In this document: positions 12,201 to 25,800 of the stretch, piece by piece
How positions within the stretch are numbered: position 1 is the first letter of the stretch
Layout: every line of letters begins with the position of its first letter
Source: Sweltsa coloradensis
Lineage: Eukaryota; Arthropoda; Insecta; Plecoptera; Chloroperlidae
Direction: 5' to 3'
Length of the DNA stretch: 64,000 bases
Assembly (NCBI GenBank): GCA_024449915.1
Contig: JAMZAV010000794.1
Location: 124,001-188,000 of the forward strand
Made by a program: the position numbers and the translations under genes
The notes under the pieces: model-generated
Database searches by the model: none
What the model was told of the DNA's origin: nothing
What the model saw: only the letters and a program-made list of their open reading frames with translations

Positions 12201-15200
12201 AGGGCATAATATGTTGTTAATAACAGTGTTCTATTGCAGTAGTGGTTCATGGTTTGAGCACATAAATCCCAGTTCCAAGCTTTTTGGCCAGTATTTCTGT
12301 GTGAGTCTTCCAGGAAAGTTTGTCATCTATATTAAGCCCTAGGAATTTAGCATTTTCGATTTGTTCAATTAATGATTTATTTATTATTACATTGATCGTG
12401 TCTGGTATACTATTTTTTTTATCAAAGATCATGTAATTAGTTTTATCAGCATTAAGAATTAATTCATTGTCTTCAAGGTTTTGGGCTATTCCATTCACTG
12501 CTACATTAGTCTCAATTTCTAACTTTCTTATGTTGCTATCTGCTAGGGATTTTGTTGAATCATCTGCATATAGTACGATTTTGTTATTAATTTCAGTGTA
12601 CTTTTGAGCTATGCAATTGATATAAATATTAAATAGTAGTGGGGCCAGAATTGATCCTTGCATTACTCCACGTGGAATTTTTACTTCATTCGAGACGTAT
12701 GCTTTAATTTTGCCTTGAGCCTGTTTTTTATTTCTACATATTGTGTTCTGTTGTGCAGATACGTTTAATCCATTGTAATGCAGTTCCCTGAATGCCATAA
12801 TTGTATAGTTTATTTATGTAATGACATCAAAGATTAAAACGATCAATTAACATATTATTATTATAGAAACGGTCGCACTCAAGTATGAAGGGTAATAGCA
12901 ATAGGGTCATGTTTTTCCAGACACATGCATAGTAATGCAGGTAAACTATCTCGTGTAACTAGTCAAATCCAGCAATTGAAGCCAGGATTCTTTGCCTTCT
13001 GAGCGTGAGCAAATTAACTAATTTCTCCAAATTCATAAAAAGTTGGAACCAACACAACTTTTGCCATGTGAATGACTTCACATTACACAGTTTCAACTCT
13101 CGAAGAAAATAACACTAACACTAATTAGATACGCATAAACCTCATTCAAGTTTGTAGTTCCTCAGTCTGTCACCGCGCCACCGTACGGAGCGCCTGCAGA
13201 CGAGCATGATACAACCCGCAATACACGTTCTCTAAACTTCAAACCAGAGTCGATAAAGAAGGGTAAATTTCTTTATCGACTCTGCTTTAAACCCTTGTAG
13301 TTCCTCAGTCTGACACCGCGCCACCGTACGGTGCGCCTGCAAAGGAGCGCGCTACAACCCGCAATACACGTTCTCCCAGCCCCTAGCTAGTAGTTCCTCA
13401 GTCTGACACCGCGCCACCGTACGGAGCGCCTGCAGACGAGCAGCATACAAGCCCGCAATACACGTTCTCGGTGACGAAAGTACTAGCGCCATGGAAGAAC
13501 GACTCTTTCTATAAAGATTTGGTCATTTCTTGGGTTTCATGATGATTTTGTTCATAGTAATGCACTTCGGCTATTTGAGACGATGGCTGAGTGGTGATAG
13601 ATGAGGGTGAAAGACGATTACAAAAAAACATGTCTTATACGGGATTCGAACCCACGTCCTCGTAGAGCTATACGCCTCGGACCAGCATATTATGTGCCAC
13701 CGCGGACGGTAATACAAAAAAAAACATAAAATAAAATACAAAAATGTAATATTTTATGAACAATACACAAAACGCCAACGTTTGGATAAAAAAAGACATA
13801 TTGGAAGTAATCCTAAAACGTGTTATCTTTAGCAACCTAACGGCAAGTGCCTACACATAAATAATTAAAAAAATTAATACAAAAAAATCGTATTTAGACT
13901 ACTCACTCAGTCACAGAACTGGTTTTCAGTGGGGGACTTTATATATAAAGCCGACCAAGCCAACCCTGTAGGCGCCGACACCATCGACGAGCGAACAATA
14001 ACCAACTAGAGACCGGCATATTTAAGTAGGAAACGCCGATCAACCAAGCTGGACATGATTCCGCTGGCGGACAGCGACAGAATCAACAAGGCTGATTTGA
14101 AAAAACCTTAGAATTTATTATGTCTCGTTGCTAGGATGGCTCCAATGTCACCGTTTACAAATTCCTAAGCCAAGACACGATGGACTCAAGTCTACATCAG
14201 AAGTTAAAAAAATCTGGCAAAAGCGGGAATCGAACCCTGACCCCAACTGCCTGACCCTCGTGGCCAGTTTCGACGAAATAGTACTGACGCGGAGTCGACC
14301 TCTACCTGCCGATACGCCCGAAGGAAGTCCGTTAGTGCTTAAACCACTATTTGTTTTCGGCAATGGCCAAAAACGGTCGAGGAGTGAACGAATGTTTGTT
14401 TTGAAGTAAAAGATGGACTTCTTTAGCGCCAAAAGTACCTTTGGATCACTTATTTTTCACTGCGCGAATAGGGGCTCAAATGTAAACCACACTCTCCAAA
14501 CTCCTCTGCGAACGAAAATCCTTTATAACGGGCAATTTTTCACCGCGTCAGTAGGAGCTGAATGTCCCCCCCGCAATCGCAACCCCCTTACAATCTCCAT
14601 CGCGCACGAAAGTCCTGTTAAAGCTCGAATAGTTCAATGCTACAAAAAAGTCTTGCAACTGACTCATTTTCGGACAAGTAATTTTTTGGTGCAAATTGTT
14701 CACCACACTAAAAGGGCACAAATGTAATCCGCAAACCTTATCCCCAAGAAACTAATTTTAGGTAGAAAGAAATTTTTAAGAACGAATAGTTAATTGCATT
14801 AGTAGGAGCTCAATGTACCCACCCCCCACAACCCCCTGTAATCTCCCTTTCGTTTTCTATCGAGGCGCACTTAAAATATGAAAAAATAGTGAGTAATTGC
14901 GTAATACCGTACTTAGCTCAGTCCAGTGCTGTGCTCGAGTATATTACGCGCCCTTGTAATCTGCGTATGCACCCATGCAACACCCCCACCTAGATGGTGA
15001 CGTCACTGACCTGCAGACACCCCGGCCATGAAGCCAGCTCCCATCACAGACATCTCGGAGGAGTGTTGTCGCTCAACATCCAGCCCAGTCATGTCGGCCA
15101 ACATCTGAGCCACGAAGCTGTTCGCAGACACGCCCCCGTCCACCCTGCGTAAACAAGAAGTTCAGACAAATCCATGCAAGAAAATATATAAATACATCAA

Positions 15201-18200
15201 AACGTCATTTTTTGACATCTCTGCTAGATCTTACCAGTGGCAGTGGGATCTTCAATTTATCTTGAATATCTAAAATATCACACCAATTATTATAAATATT
15301 TAATTATTATTTAAGTCTAGAATAAATTGTTATATGAATTATTAACAAAGAGGCATAAGTAGCCTCTACGAAACTCAAAATAATAATTTACTACCGGTAC
15401 TGATAAATTTGTACCCAAAGCTCACTTTTGCCTTCATATAGCTTAGTTGAATCATTTACAAAAAAAACAATCACATTGGCGTCCCAAGCAGGTGGCAGCG
15501 GAGTTTGGGAGGGGGGTGGAGGTAGTCTGCCTGAACAGTAGTGGGATAGATCCCGATTAGAAATTACACATAATATTGGAACTTTCGACACACCTGAAAT
15601 GATTCAAAGCTACCCCCACGCAACTGTGATCTACCAGAATGCTCAGGTGACATACCTGATTGTCGTGTAGGTGTACTTTGCCTCCTCCTGCAGCGCGTGG
15701 TACAGTTGGACCATCCGGTAGACTATGCTCTCCAAGATGGCGCGGACCATGTGTTGTCTCGTGGTGGTCGGCTTCACCCCCAGGAAACCGGAGGCCGCCT
15801 GGTAGTCGTTGATTGGCGCCTATGAACCAACAGGTGTTCTGTTATTTACCGTGAGAATTAAGCCTGTTATATGGTAAAATCTATGCCCCTCTTCAGCTTC
15901 AGGTACCCTTGTTTACTTCAGTTCAGTATACAGTATCGGGTATATTTACCCTTAAAAGTAGAATGAACATAATTCCAGAGGAGACAACGCTTTTACGCCA
16001 TTATTTGGCAGAATTGAAAGAGGGGGGCTTAGCTGTCATTCAGCTGAGTTTCGCAGCAAGGAGCACGAAAGACTTGACGAGAGACGGGTTCGGGAACCCA
16101 GTTCATTGATAGGTCATTAAGGCCTTTATGGCCCATTGCGTCTTGAGTCAGAATTGCCGGTCACGACGGGATTCGAATCCGATACCTCACAAATCAGAGT
16201 CAAGCGCTTAGTGGTTGAGCCAACACTGTCGGTAACAGGTGGTTGTTAGTGACGTCACTATAGGACGACCTGTAGACATGCTCCCATTACGCTCAAAGCT
16301 GCTTGGTGAGCGATGGCATCTTAGCATGGAAGCATGTCGTTGCAAGTGTCTTTAACTTACTGCCTTCTGTAAAGTTATACATCATTTTATAAGTGGTAAG
16401 GAAACTCTTTTTCTATTCGCGATTTAAAGCAAAGTGGCTGACATCTGGCGGTCAAGTGGAGAACTGCTCCAAGGCAGATACCAAGCGGCTGCATGGCGGC
16501 ATTCAATGTTAAACCAATGCAATATTGTAGCGTCACGGTCAACTCCAGAATGAATTTACTCGATCATGTTTATTATTTAGCAAGCAAGAAAGGTCATAAA
16601 ATTAGTAATACACATTTTTGTGATCCGTAATGAAACAAAAAGTCTGAATGTGTATATTATTCCGTGCAATACTGTGGGTTAGATGGGAGTTCTTTACTTA
16701 TTCCTTGAGACACATTTTCACAACTTTTATCAGTTTCATGGATACCACCAACCGATAAACGATAAACCCTAATGGTAATTAATTTATTACAATTAGGGTG
16801 CTGTAGGCGGTATAGGGCCAAAGCGGGCTAAGAGCTATGTACCGTCTTTGGGTTTAACATTCTTAACCCAAAGATACTGTGAACCATAGTTTATATTATG
16901 CAAGTCTCATTAATGGTATAATTGATAGTTGGTATAGATATAATATGGCATGTTTGTAATTATTATTAATTATTAATAATATATGTCCATAATTATAGTT
17001 TTTAAATTTGTGCAGCGCATTGAATGATACCTTGATTTTTTATTCTTATATGCCAAGAGATTTGTACCAACTGCTGATGTGAACAGCAAATAATTATGCG
17101 TAGACTTAATTATTTATGGGCTCATATTATTTATAATCCAACCAAAACAACAACAAAACAATTCTAGGACCCAACTAGGCGTAATATAATTAGTTAACTA
17201 TACGTATTAATAATAGTAGGCCTATATATAAAACTTAGTGAAGGCCGGTGCCATCCATATAACTTATAACTTTAAATTTTTAGCCGCATTGGGGGGAGGG
17301 GGGGGCGACGTTTCAAATGTGAGACAATGTTTTAAGAGGTTTCAATGGCGTGACGAAACACAAATTTAATAACAAATCGAGTTTGATAATTTATTCGCGA
17401 AGAACCCGCAAAAAAATTACTTCCGTTGGGGGGGGGGGGGGGGGGCGGAGAATAAATAATTTGTGGAATATTATTAAGCGAGCGAAGCGAGCGTTTCCAT
17501 TTGACTCTGCCGGAAAAATTAGTCACTGGTTTTGTTTTGTTTTTTTGTTTTTTGTTTGTTTGTTTGTTTTTTGTTTTTTGTTTTTTTTGTTGTATGTCTC
17601 GCGATAACGTTCGAACGGAGGCTCGGATCGAGTTGAAATTTTCACCATCCGCAAGCTTTGTTCTCGATTGAATGCCATTAGTTTTGTGGCAAAATCGTTC
17701 AAAAAGTTAAAAAGTTGCATTAAAGTTAATCGAAAGTTTTTTTTTCAAAATAACCGGCGACAAAAATCTGAGATAGCCAAATCATTTAGAATGTCCGTCC
17801 GGTCACGAATATGTTAATTTTAGTTTGATCCGATAAGTAGTGTAGATGGAAATTACATTATAACAAAAGTAACGTTGCTATGGCAACGAAAAGACTCGCG
17901 AAGTTTCTAATGCACTGCCACCTAGAAGTAATCAAAATACTTTCGAGGAAGTAGTCTATTATTTGTCAACAAAGAGTTTAAATAGTTTTCCCAAGGAGTC
18001 AAGATCCTCTAGACGGCGGTGGATGTTTAAAGAAAGATTTAAACACGGGTTTACCCAAATACCTTGGCAATAATAAATAATACTGGAAACGCGAACGTCG
18101 TAAATTTTTAAATTTAAAAAAATGTGCAATGTGGGTCTAGCTATAGCACGTGCTCGCTTATCAACGCGTCCAACTGAGCGTTTCCTAGTTATATACATAT

Positions 18201-21200
18201 CATATAGGCCTCAGTAAAGGCCAATAATCATAATAAATTCGCGGTATTGCCATCAAGTTAAAATTACTGAAAATACACGTCTCCAAATTACGAGACAAAA
18301 TTCCTTATTTTGCTAGTTATTTTGCAGCTGAGGGTTACAAAATATAGTGATTGTCCTACCCCATCGTACCCAACTGCTGGAAAGTGGAAATACTTCTAGA
18401 ACTGCCGCTTACAATGAAATATTATGCTTTTTTAAAGCATGAAAACACACTTGTTCCCTATGCAGCCCGTGTTTTTATCTGCCTTCGGACGGCCATGTTG
18501 GCATACGACCGTGCTGCTACCTGGTTAGGTTTTAACCGCGAATTGATAATGAATGTGTTTAGCATTGTTAACACTTAATCAATCTTAGTATACATTATTC
18601 AAAACATGCAAAAGGGAATTCTAAAACATAACGGTGTCTTACCGCGTGACACCTTCATCAGCGTCTCTGCAGTTATAACAAGCTGAACTTGCAGAGTACT
18701 TGCATTACAAACTGGCCAAGTCGAACTTGTTACAATAGAAATAAAGTATAACCAATCGATTCTATTACGAGAATATAACATGACAAAGTTGGAGAGTATG
18801 TTTTGACTGACCTGGAGACCGCTGAATGCAGGGATGAAGAACAGTCCATTCGAGTCCTTGACAGACGAAGCCATCTGCGCAGACTCGGCCGGATCTCCCA
18901 GAAGTCCTGGGGACAAGTTATATAGTGTGTCAGGGTTAGTGTTAGTTAGTTTGTCACACTAGATAGTTGGGTGGAACTCAGTGCGCGTGGCTCATCTGTT
19001 GCACGTGGTTGAGGTGTTCACCAAGGTTCCATCGTGTCCCCACTGTTGTTCAACTCAGGAAGGAAAGATTGCCTATTTGCGCGTGGCTCATCTGTTGCAC
19101 GTGTGTTGCACTAAAATGTGTGTGTGTGCTTCGGCCTTTACAGGATTTCGTGAGTGGTTACATATTCTCCATTGAGATTATTATAGTTTGGCGTATGCCA
19201 GTACTTCTAGTTTATCTCCACCTAGACCTACCGGTACGTTCAATTTCATGTCTACACCTACGTCAGCTTGATGTTTAGAACCTGACAACTAATATCTTCA
19301 CAATACCAAACATTACATTTACAGTTTTGTTCTGTCATACTCATTGAGGGTCTGTGAAGTGAGGGTGTGCTGGGGTTGTGGCTGAACCTTCTTCCGTCAT
19401 CTGTGCAACATCTGACCGTACCGTCCTACTCACCAACTTGCTGAGCCCACGTGACCAGGGAACCAGTATCTCCAGTGGCACCCTCAAAGGAGAAGACCAG
19501 CTCATCCCCCACTCTCCACGCCACCTGCGGGTACAGACCTGAAATACAATACGACATATTACCATTATTATTGGAGGTGATGAAACAATCATTTGTAATA
19601 ATTTCTAAAAACGATTTTTTAAATTCTATGTACTACACAAGTAAGGCAGTGTTGACTAACGTTGCGTATTCTTTGTAAAAGGGTAATGATTACATTTTTC
19701 ATCTCCAATAAAAACTTAATATTTTACATGAAGAAATTCTTGGTGTCGTCAATAAGACTTGTACGTATTTGTGTGTACCGTAACAGATTATGCATATTGT
19801 TACTTGTATTTTCAACCCTCTCTTACCAGTTTTCTAGTCTGTAAGGTCGTCTTTGTGTAACAATATTTGTTAACCTGGAATTTCTTACCAATGCATTAAT
19901 AACATGCAATCTCATTGTTTACGTTCCACATGAATGAACCTATTATTCATTAATAAGTGCGGGTAGCCGAAAAGTATGGTCTGGTCGGATATTTGAGAGA
20001 CGATCTCCAAAAAAAAAAAAAATGTTACCGATTTTCAGGTAACGAAAAGATATATTTTTGGGCGATGGTGGAGGTGCCGGTCCAAACAATTTTTTTTCAT
20101 TTAAAGACTATTAAAAATGCTATTACATGAAAATCCAGACAATAGAAAATTAATTGTAAGGGAAACTATAAAGTATGATTTTTCATAAGAAAAATGCACT
20201 ATCCAGTGTTATAACGGCCCTCTTTTCCCTACCCGACCGGCAGTTTAGTACCCGAACCCGAGCCGACTGTCAAACCTCTACCCGCTCAGTCTTACTAACA
20301 AGTTCCTGCATGGGAGTACGCCGGGTTCCTACGTCATCAACCCGTATGTTCCACCGGCAGATGAGGCAAGGAAGGGGAAGGTGTTGTGACGATATTGAAG
20401 AAAAACTAGTTTTGCAAGAGTAATTCTAAGTTTATTTTTTCCCACTTGAGAGACAAGAAAAACACAGTTTTGAACATATTCAGATTTGATTTGTTTTTTC
20501 TTTGCCAAACTATGAAGGGGTGTTTGTTTCAATGCGCCATCTCACTCTTTGCAGATGTTAAAGTAAACCAGCAAGCCATGGGTTATTGTTGGAAGAAAAC
20601 AAATCAAATTTGAATATGTTCAAAACTGTGTTTTTCTGGTCTCTCGAGTGGTTCATAAATAAATTTAAAATTACTCTTCCAAACTTGTTTATCTTCAAAT
20701 ATTACAATGGATTAATATTTATTTTTGAGAAAATGTCTAATGACTCTTCACTGCTACTCATGACTGTATGTAAATGAATGTCTGCATAAACCTTCCACAA
20801 AATAGGTGATGGAATAATCAATGGAACTCATTAGCACGAGTTTGGATATTTTCAAATGTTTTATTTCTGCCTGGCAACTTTGAAGGTCATTGCATTAAGT
20901 CGACCCCATGCAACACGCACACCTCATTACTAAAAGTGACGATAGGCCACGTGACAATGAAGACATATTTTCTATTTTCTTCCTTTCTTTTTCCCCCTTT
21001 TTATATTTGGTTAATTAATTAATTGCATCTAATTTCTTTTTTCAATTTGTTACCAAAATTATTGTGTTTTAATGCATTGTTGTTGTAATATTACTATTTT
21101 AAATTTTTACATAACTGTAGTTCATTGTTGTGTCTGCATCTATGTAATTAGATTTTTTAGTTGTCCTCCTTTGTAAATCAGTTTTTAACTGAATAGGATA

Positions 21201-22766
21201 GACTTTTAAGTAAATAAATGAAATAAATATTCTTGGACAAATGTAAGACAAACTCTTTTCAGAAACGGAGGAACACAATAATATTATGATATAATAAATG
21301 GTTTACCCTTTACACAAACGCTTGCATTTAAAAAAATTATTCTCAATATTTTTTTTTTACTCTGTAGGCTATTCAAACTTATTAACCGCTGTGATTTTTT
21401 TGTTTAGCGGGTGAATACCCCATTAACACGGTGGTGGAAAATGTTGGGAAAAGTCTCAGAACCTTAGCCTTGACAGAGGTAGTTCGCAAGGGGGTGTTTG
21501 TGAACCTACCCTTGACGGAGGCTAGAGGTTTCCGTCCCGTGTTGACATTCAGGAACGTTCCCGTCCCCAAGGTCATCTTGAGGTCACCCTCTTGGAAGCA
21601 GCACGATCCGAACAGCGAGGCAGCTTGGTCGGCCATCTTGAAACACAGACATAGCATATTGTTAATTGTTATCCTTGCTCAATGACATCAATTATTGGTA
21701 CGCCTCCACCAGTGGGTTCTCTTTCTACAGTCTACAGTCCCTAGCCTAGAGTGAAGCTAAATTTAGTTTCAGTTAAGATAGCACTGTCGTCTTCCGGCTA
21801 CCATCGCACTGTGGCCACTGGCTACTGGCTAGGAAATAACATCACATGACAGCTCTCAAAAAGCTATCGGCATTCAGCATTTTGAACTGATTCCGAAAAT
21901 GGAAACCACACTTATTTTAAGTCAATACTTAAAGATGAACTGGGGGATTAAAACAGTCGTGTTAGAATTGTGAACATTATGGAAATATAATATGATCATC
22001 AAACACAAGCGTTGACGTTGGTAGAAGTTGTGGGGGAAAATTTAAATTATCAATATGCCAACATTAGAACAAAAATCAACTTTTCAACTGACTTATTAGA
22101 CATTACTTTTGATTTATTTTTTCCCTAATTTTAGAAAATTGTTAGCATGCCATACATAGAATAATCTCAAATTAGCTATTTTGGGGTTCGTGTTACTTTT
22201 CAACGTTGACACGAATCCAATTATTGTATTACCGCCTCCTGTGTTATTCTGAAATGAGAACAACTCTATTCTACTATTGAAAGCTACGCCGCACATCTCC
22301 TGCAGTCTGCACGAGTCTACGTCACTGCCCCTGCATGGTAGGCTACGTGGCTGACTTGCGTGTGAGCCAGGCTGCGGCTCGTATTCATCAGGCGTGCGGT
22401 GTTCAGCGTCTCACTGCCCCTGCATGGTAGGCTACGTGCCTGACTTGCGTGTGTGCCAGGCTGCGGCTTGTATTCATCAGGCGTGCGGTGTTCAGCGTCT
22501 CACTTTCAAACTCTCGCGTGTGTTGATGGAAACACCAAGTGATTAATAATGAAATGGAGATCCGAACAATTACCGAATGAGAAAATAAAAGAAATTCCTG
22601 GGATTGTTCACGATTTTTAATGAAAAATTATACAATTCGAAATAAGAATATATACAAACATGGAGGGGCATAACCATGACATAACCTAGGTAAAACCTTA
22701 CTTAAAAGGCACACAACACGACGTTTTACATGCAGGACATTTAATACTTTCTTTATTACTCTAATT

Positions 22767-22813
<47 letters not shown>

Positions 22814-25800
22814 TGTCTCTATTTGCAACAGGCAATGTAGCCCACTAGTGCAAAAAATACGAAACTTTTTAGTTCGTTTTTTTGTCTTATATAGATAAAA
22901 ATTTCCATTTCCTAAATTGTTGGATGAGCGAAGCGAAGACTTATTTTACTTAACCTGTGAAAAATAGCTCGGGTGTTTTTTTTTGCTGTTTGTTTGCTCT
23001 CGTCCGGGCAAACGGCATATGCGATCTTGATGAAAATTTTATGGAACCTTTGAAATGTAGGAAATTAGATCAGCCAAGTTTACGGGTACAATCGAAGAAA
23101 TATTTATCATAAATATCGTACTTTCACAACGTTTTTCTTTCGAATTTAATTCCAAATTTTAGGATATTTGTCCAATTCTGACCAAACGGGTGGGGCTACA
23201 GCGTTCTTATTTTACATGGACATTAAGGTAATGGTGATGTAGTGCGTTTGGAAATAAAGAGGATTAAAAAATAACCAGAATTCATAAAAATAATGGTATA
23301 AATATAAGCTTTTTACTGGTGTAATTATTAACAAGTACCTTTAAAAACTTGACAGCAATCACCTACAATGCGTACAAAAAGCAAGTCTTTGGGCCTCGAG
23401 ATATTATTCTTTTATTAATTAGTATAACCAGATTACCAGATTACCAGGTATTACCAGAATGGAACTTGAAAAAGTAATGAGATCCCACTTATACTAAAAA
23501 CGTAGTAATCATTAGACAGAAATATTTAAAAAAAACTCATCCATCAACGCGACCAGAAAAGGCGTTCGCGAAGCTTCCTAGTATAATCAAAGACCGACTT
23601 TACCCCGGGGATATCTCAATACATCACTTTATTTTATAAGACTTCTGGGCCAGATTTAACCCCAAATGGAATACGTCGAAAATGATATCTCCCGAAGGGG
23701 TAAATGAACATGTAAAATTAGAAATCTTTTCGGCAAATTTTAACTGCCTGAAACCATTGGTAGGCAGGTTTATCGAATCTTGCACGCTTAAGGTTACCCA
23801 AAATTCCGCTGGGAGATTGAGTAAACCTTGCAATCTTTACACGTATTTCGTACTGGCTATGAAAGGAATATAGTTATAGTAGGTCTATATTGTGAAGTTG
23901 TAGTGTAAGTGTAACTAGCGTAAGTTCGTCAATACAACAATACACTTACTAATAATGTTTATAAAAATGCTCGGTATTAGTTTACATTAAACTCGCCGAC
24001 AATTAGCGATTTCGTGTTCGTCAATGTTGACAAAATCCACAACCTATAATATCATATTAGCTTTGTAGTGTTCTTGTGATATTTCATGTCAAAAACAGTA
24101 TCTAATAATTAACAAATATATAATTCATGTCATTGAGTCGACCATGGTCTCCTTAATCTCCATCCACTTGCCAAAGGTACAATTCCCCAAATGACGTCTA
24201 AGAGATTTAGATGACCTTGGAGCAGCCAACACATTGTCTCCAGCAGCCTTCTATACTCGCTTCTACTTACCAGGCAGCGGATGGGAATGGCCGCGCCTAA
24301 GATGTCCGGCATCAGACACCCAAAGTCCCCGGCCGTGTCCACCACCTCGGGCAACATGACCTTGGGAATCTGGAAGAGGTTGAGTCCCCAGTCGGCCCAC
24401 TTCAGAGTGAAGGGGTCGTAGAAGCCGGTGGCGCTCGCGTTCGAGACGTCAGTTAGGTGAAGCTTGCCCCCTGTGAGGCGGTACAGTAGCCACGTGTCCA
24501 CCGTACCGAACATCAGCTTGCCCTCCTCTGCGGCTGCGCGGACTCCGGGCAGGTTGTCCAGGGCCCACACGAGACGCAAGGTCACCTTCAGATACACAAC
24601 ATCTATCTTATTATGATTGTAAATTAATTTGGAAAGCCAAGTATTTGTTGGACGAGTTGATGAGCTAACGAAGACCTCAATTTCACTTATCAAGAACAAA
24701 ATAGCTTGGGTGAATTTTTTCCCGTTGTTTTTCTGTCTGTTTGTTAGCTCTCTACAGGGCAAACGGCATATGCGATCTTGATAAAAATCGTCAAAGTACG
24801 ATATTCATGAGAAACATTTCTTCGATTGTACCCAAAAACTTGGCAGATCTAAGTTTAGAGATTTCGAAGGTCCCCTACAATTTTAATCAAGATCGCATTT
24901 GCCGTTTGCCTGGTAGAGAGCGAACAAAAAGACAAAAAAAAAACACCCAAGCTATTTTTCTCGGCATAAGTGTGCAATTGAAGTCTTTGCTTTGCTCATC
25001 CAATTATTGACAAGTGACATTGGCATAATAATTTCTCACTTACTGTTTAAACTTTAAATTAAGGTTTTTACTCATCTTGCCACGAATACATCGATGACTT
25101 GTCCATCAAACACTTTTCCTGTCATCTTGTATGTTGTGCCTTTATAAAGACTGCTTTTCTCATCAATAGTTTGGTCTAGTCTTACAGTTGTATTACCTGA
25201 GTGTTCATGAGCCGCAGCACGCTGCCCGCTAGGAACCGCTTGGCCCGAGTCACAGTGTACAGGCATCGCGCCCCTATGCGCAGTCCCTGCAACAATAAAC
25301 AGTCACTTGGAAACACAGTGGTGGCTCAATCTGACAATAAAGCTGTCGGACAAAGGAAGGTTGGAAAACGTCATTAAATTTGAAATGCAACTTTTCACTT
25401 TGGAATCAAGAATACACTGATTGGAATAAACAGAAATGCATGACAAATTATACATACAAATCAAAAGTTACGAAACAATTTTTAAATAAAAATGAAAATG
25501 GTCTGATCCAAATGTTTAAGAATATTAATTTTTGTTCCTATGGGGCTGGGCCCTAGACTTCGATTGTGCCCCCCCCCCCCAACTGCATGCCCCAAAGTTT
25601 GTCCACATAAAAAGAATTTTGGAACCTAGGACACGATTCAATGTCTACTTCATTATTGTTTCCATGAATACGTAAGTTATGATCGATAATAAACATGATT
25701 TTATATTCATTCAAGTGTCCAATTCTACGTTGTTCTTCTGAAATAAGCCATTTCCGTGCATGTCTTACTATCAAAATTTATAAAATGTTAATCCAGTATT

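Noticed and set aside
18967..19278. 103-codon open frame with WLICCTW repeats
   Set aside because: Arises from the 26-base direct repeat in a GK5 intron; no protein family recognised.
24130..24762. 210-codon open frame as a single-exon gene
   Set aside because: Only its middle is GK5 exon 5 (24271-24585); both ends are intron read-through, shown by GT and AG borders and the jump in similarity.
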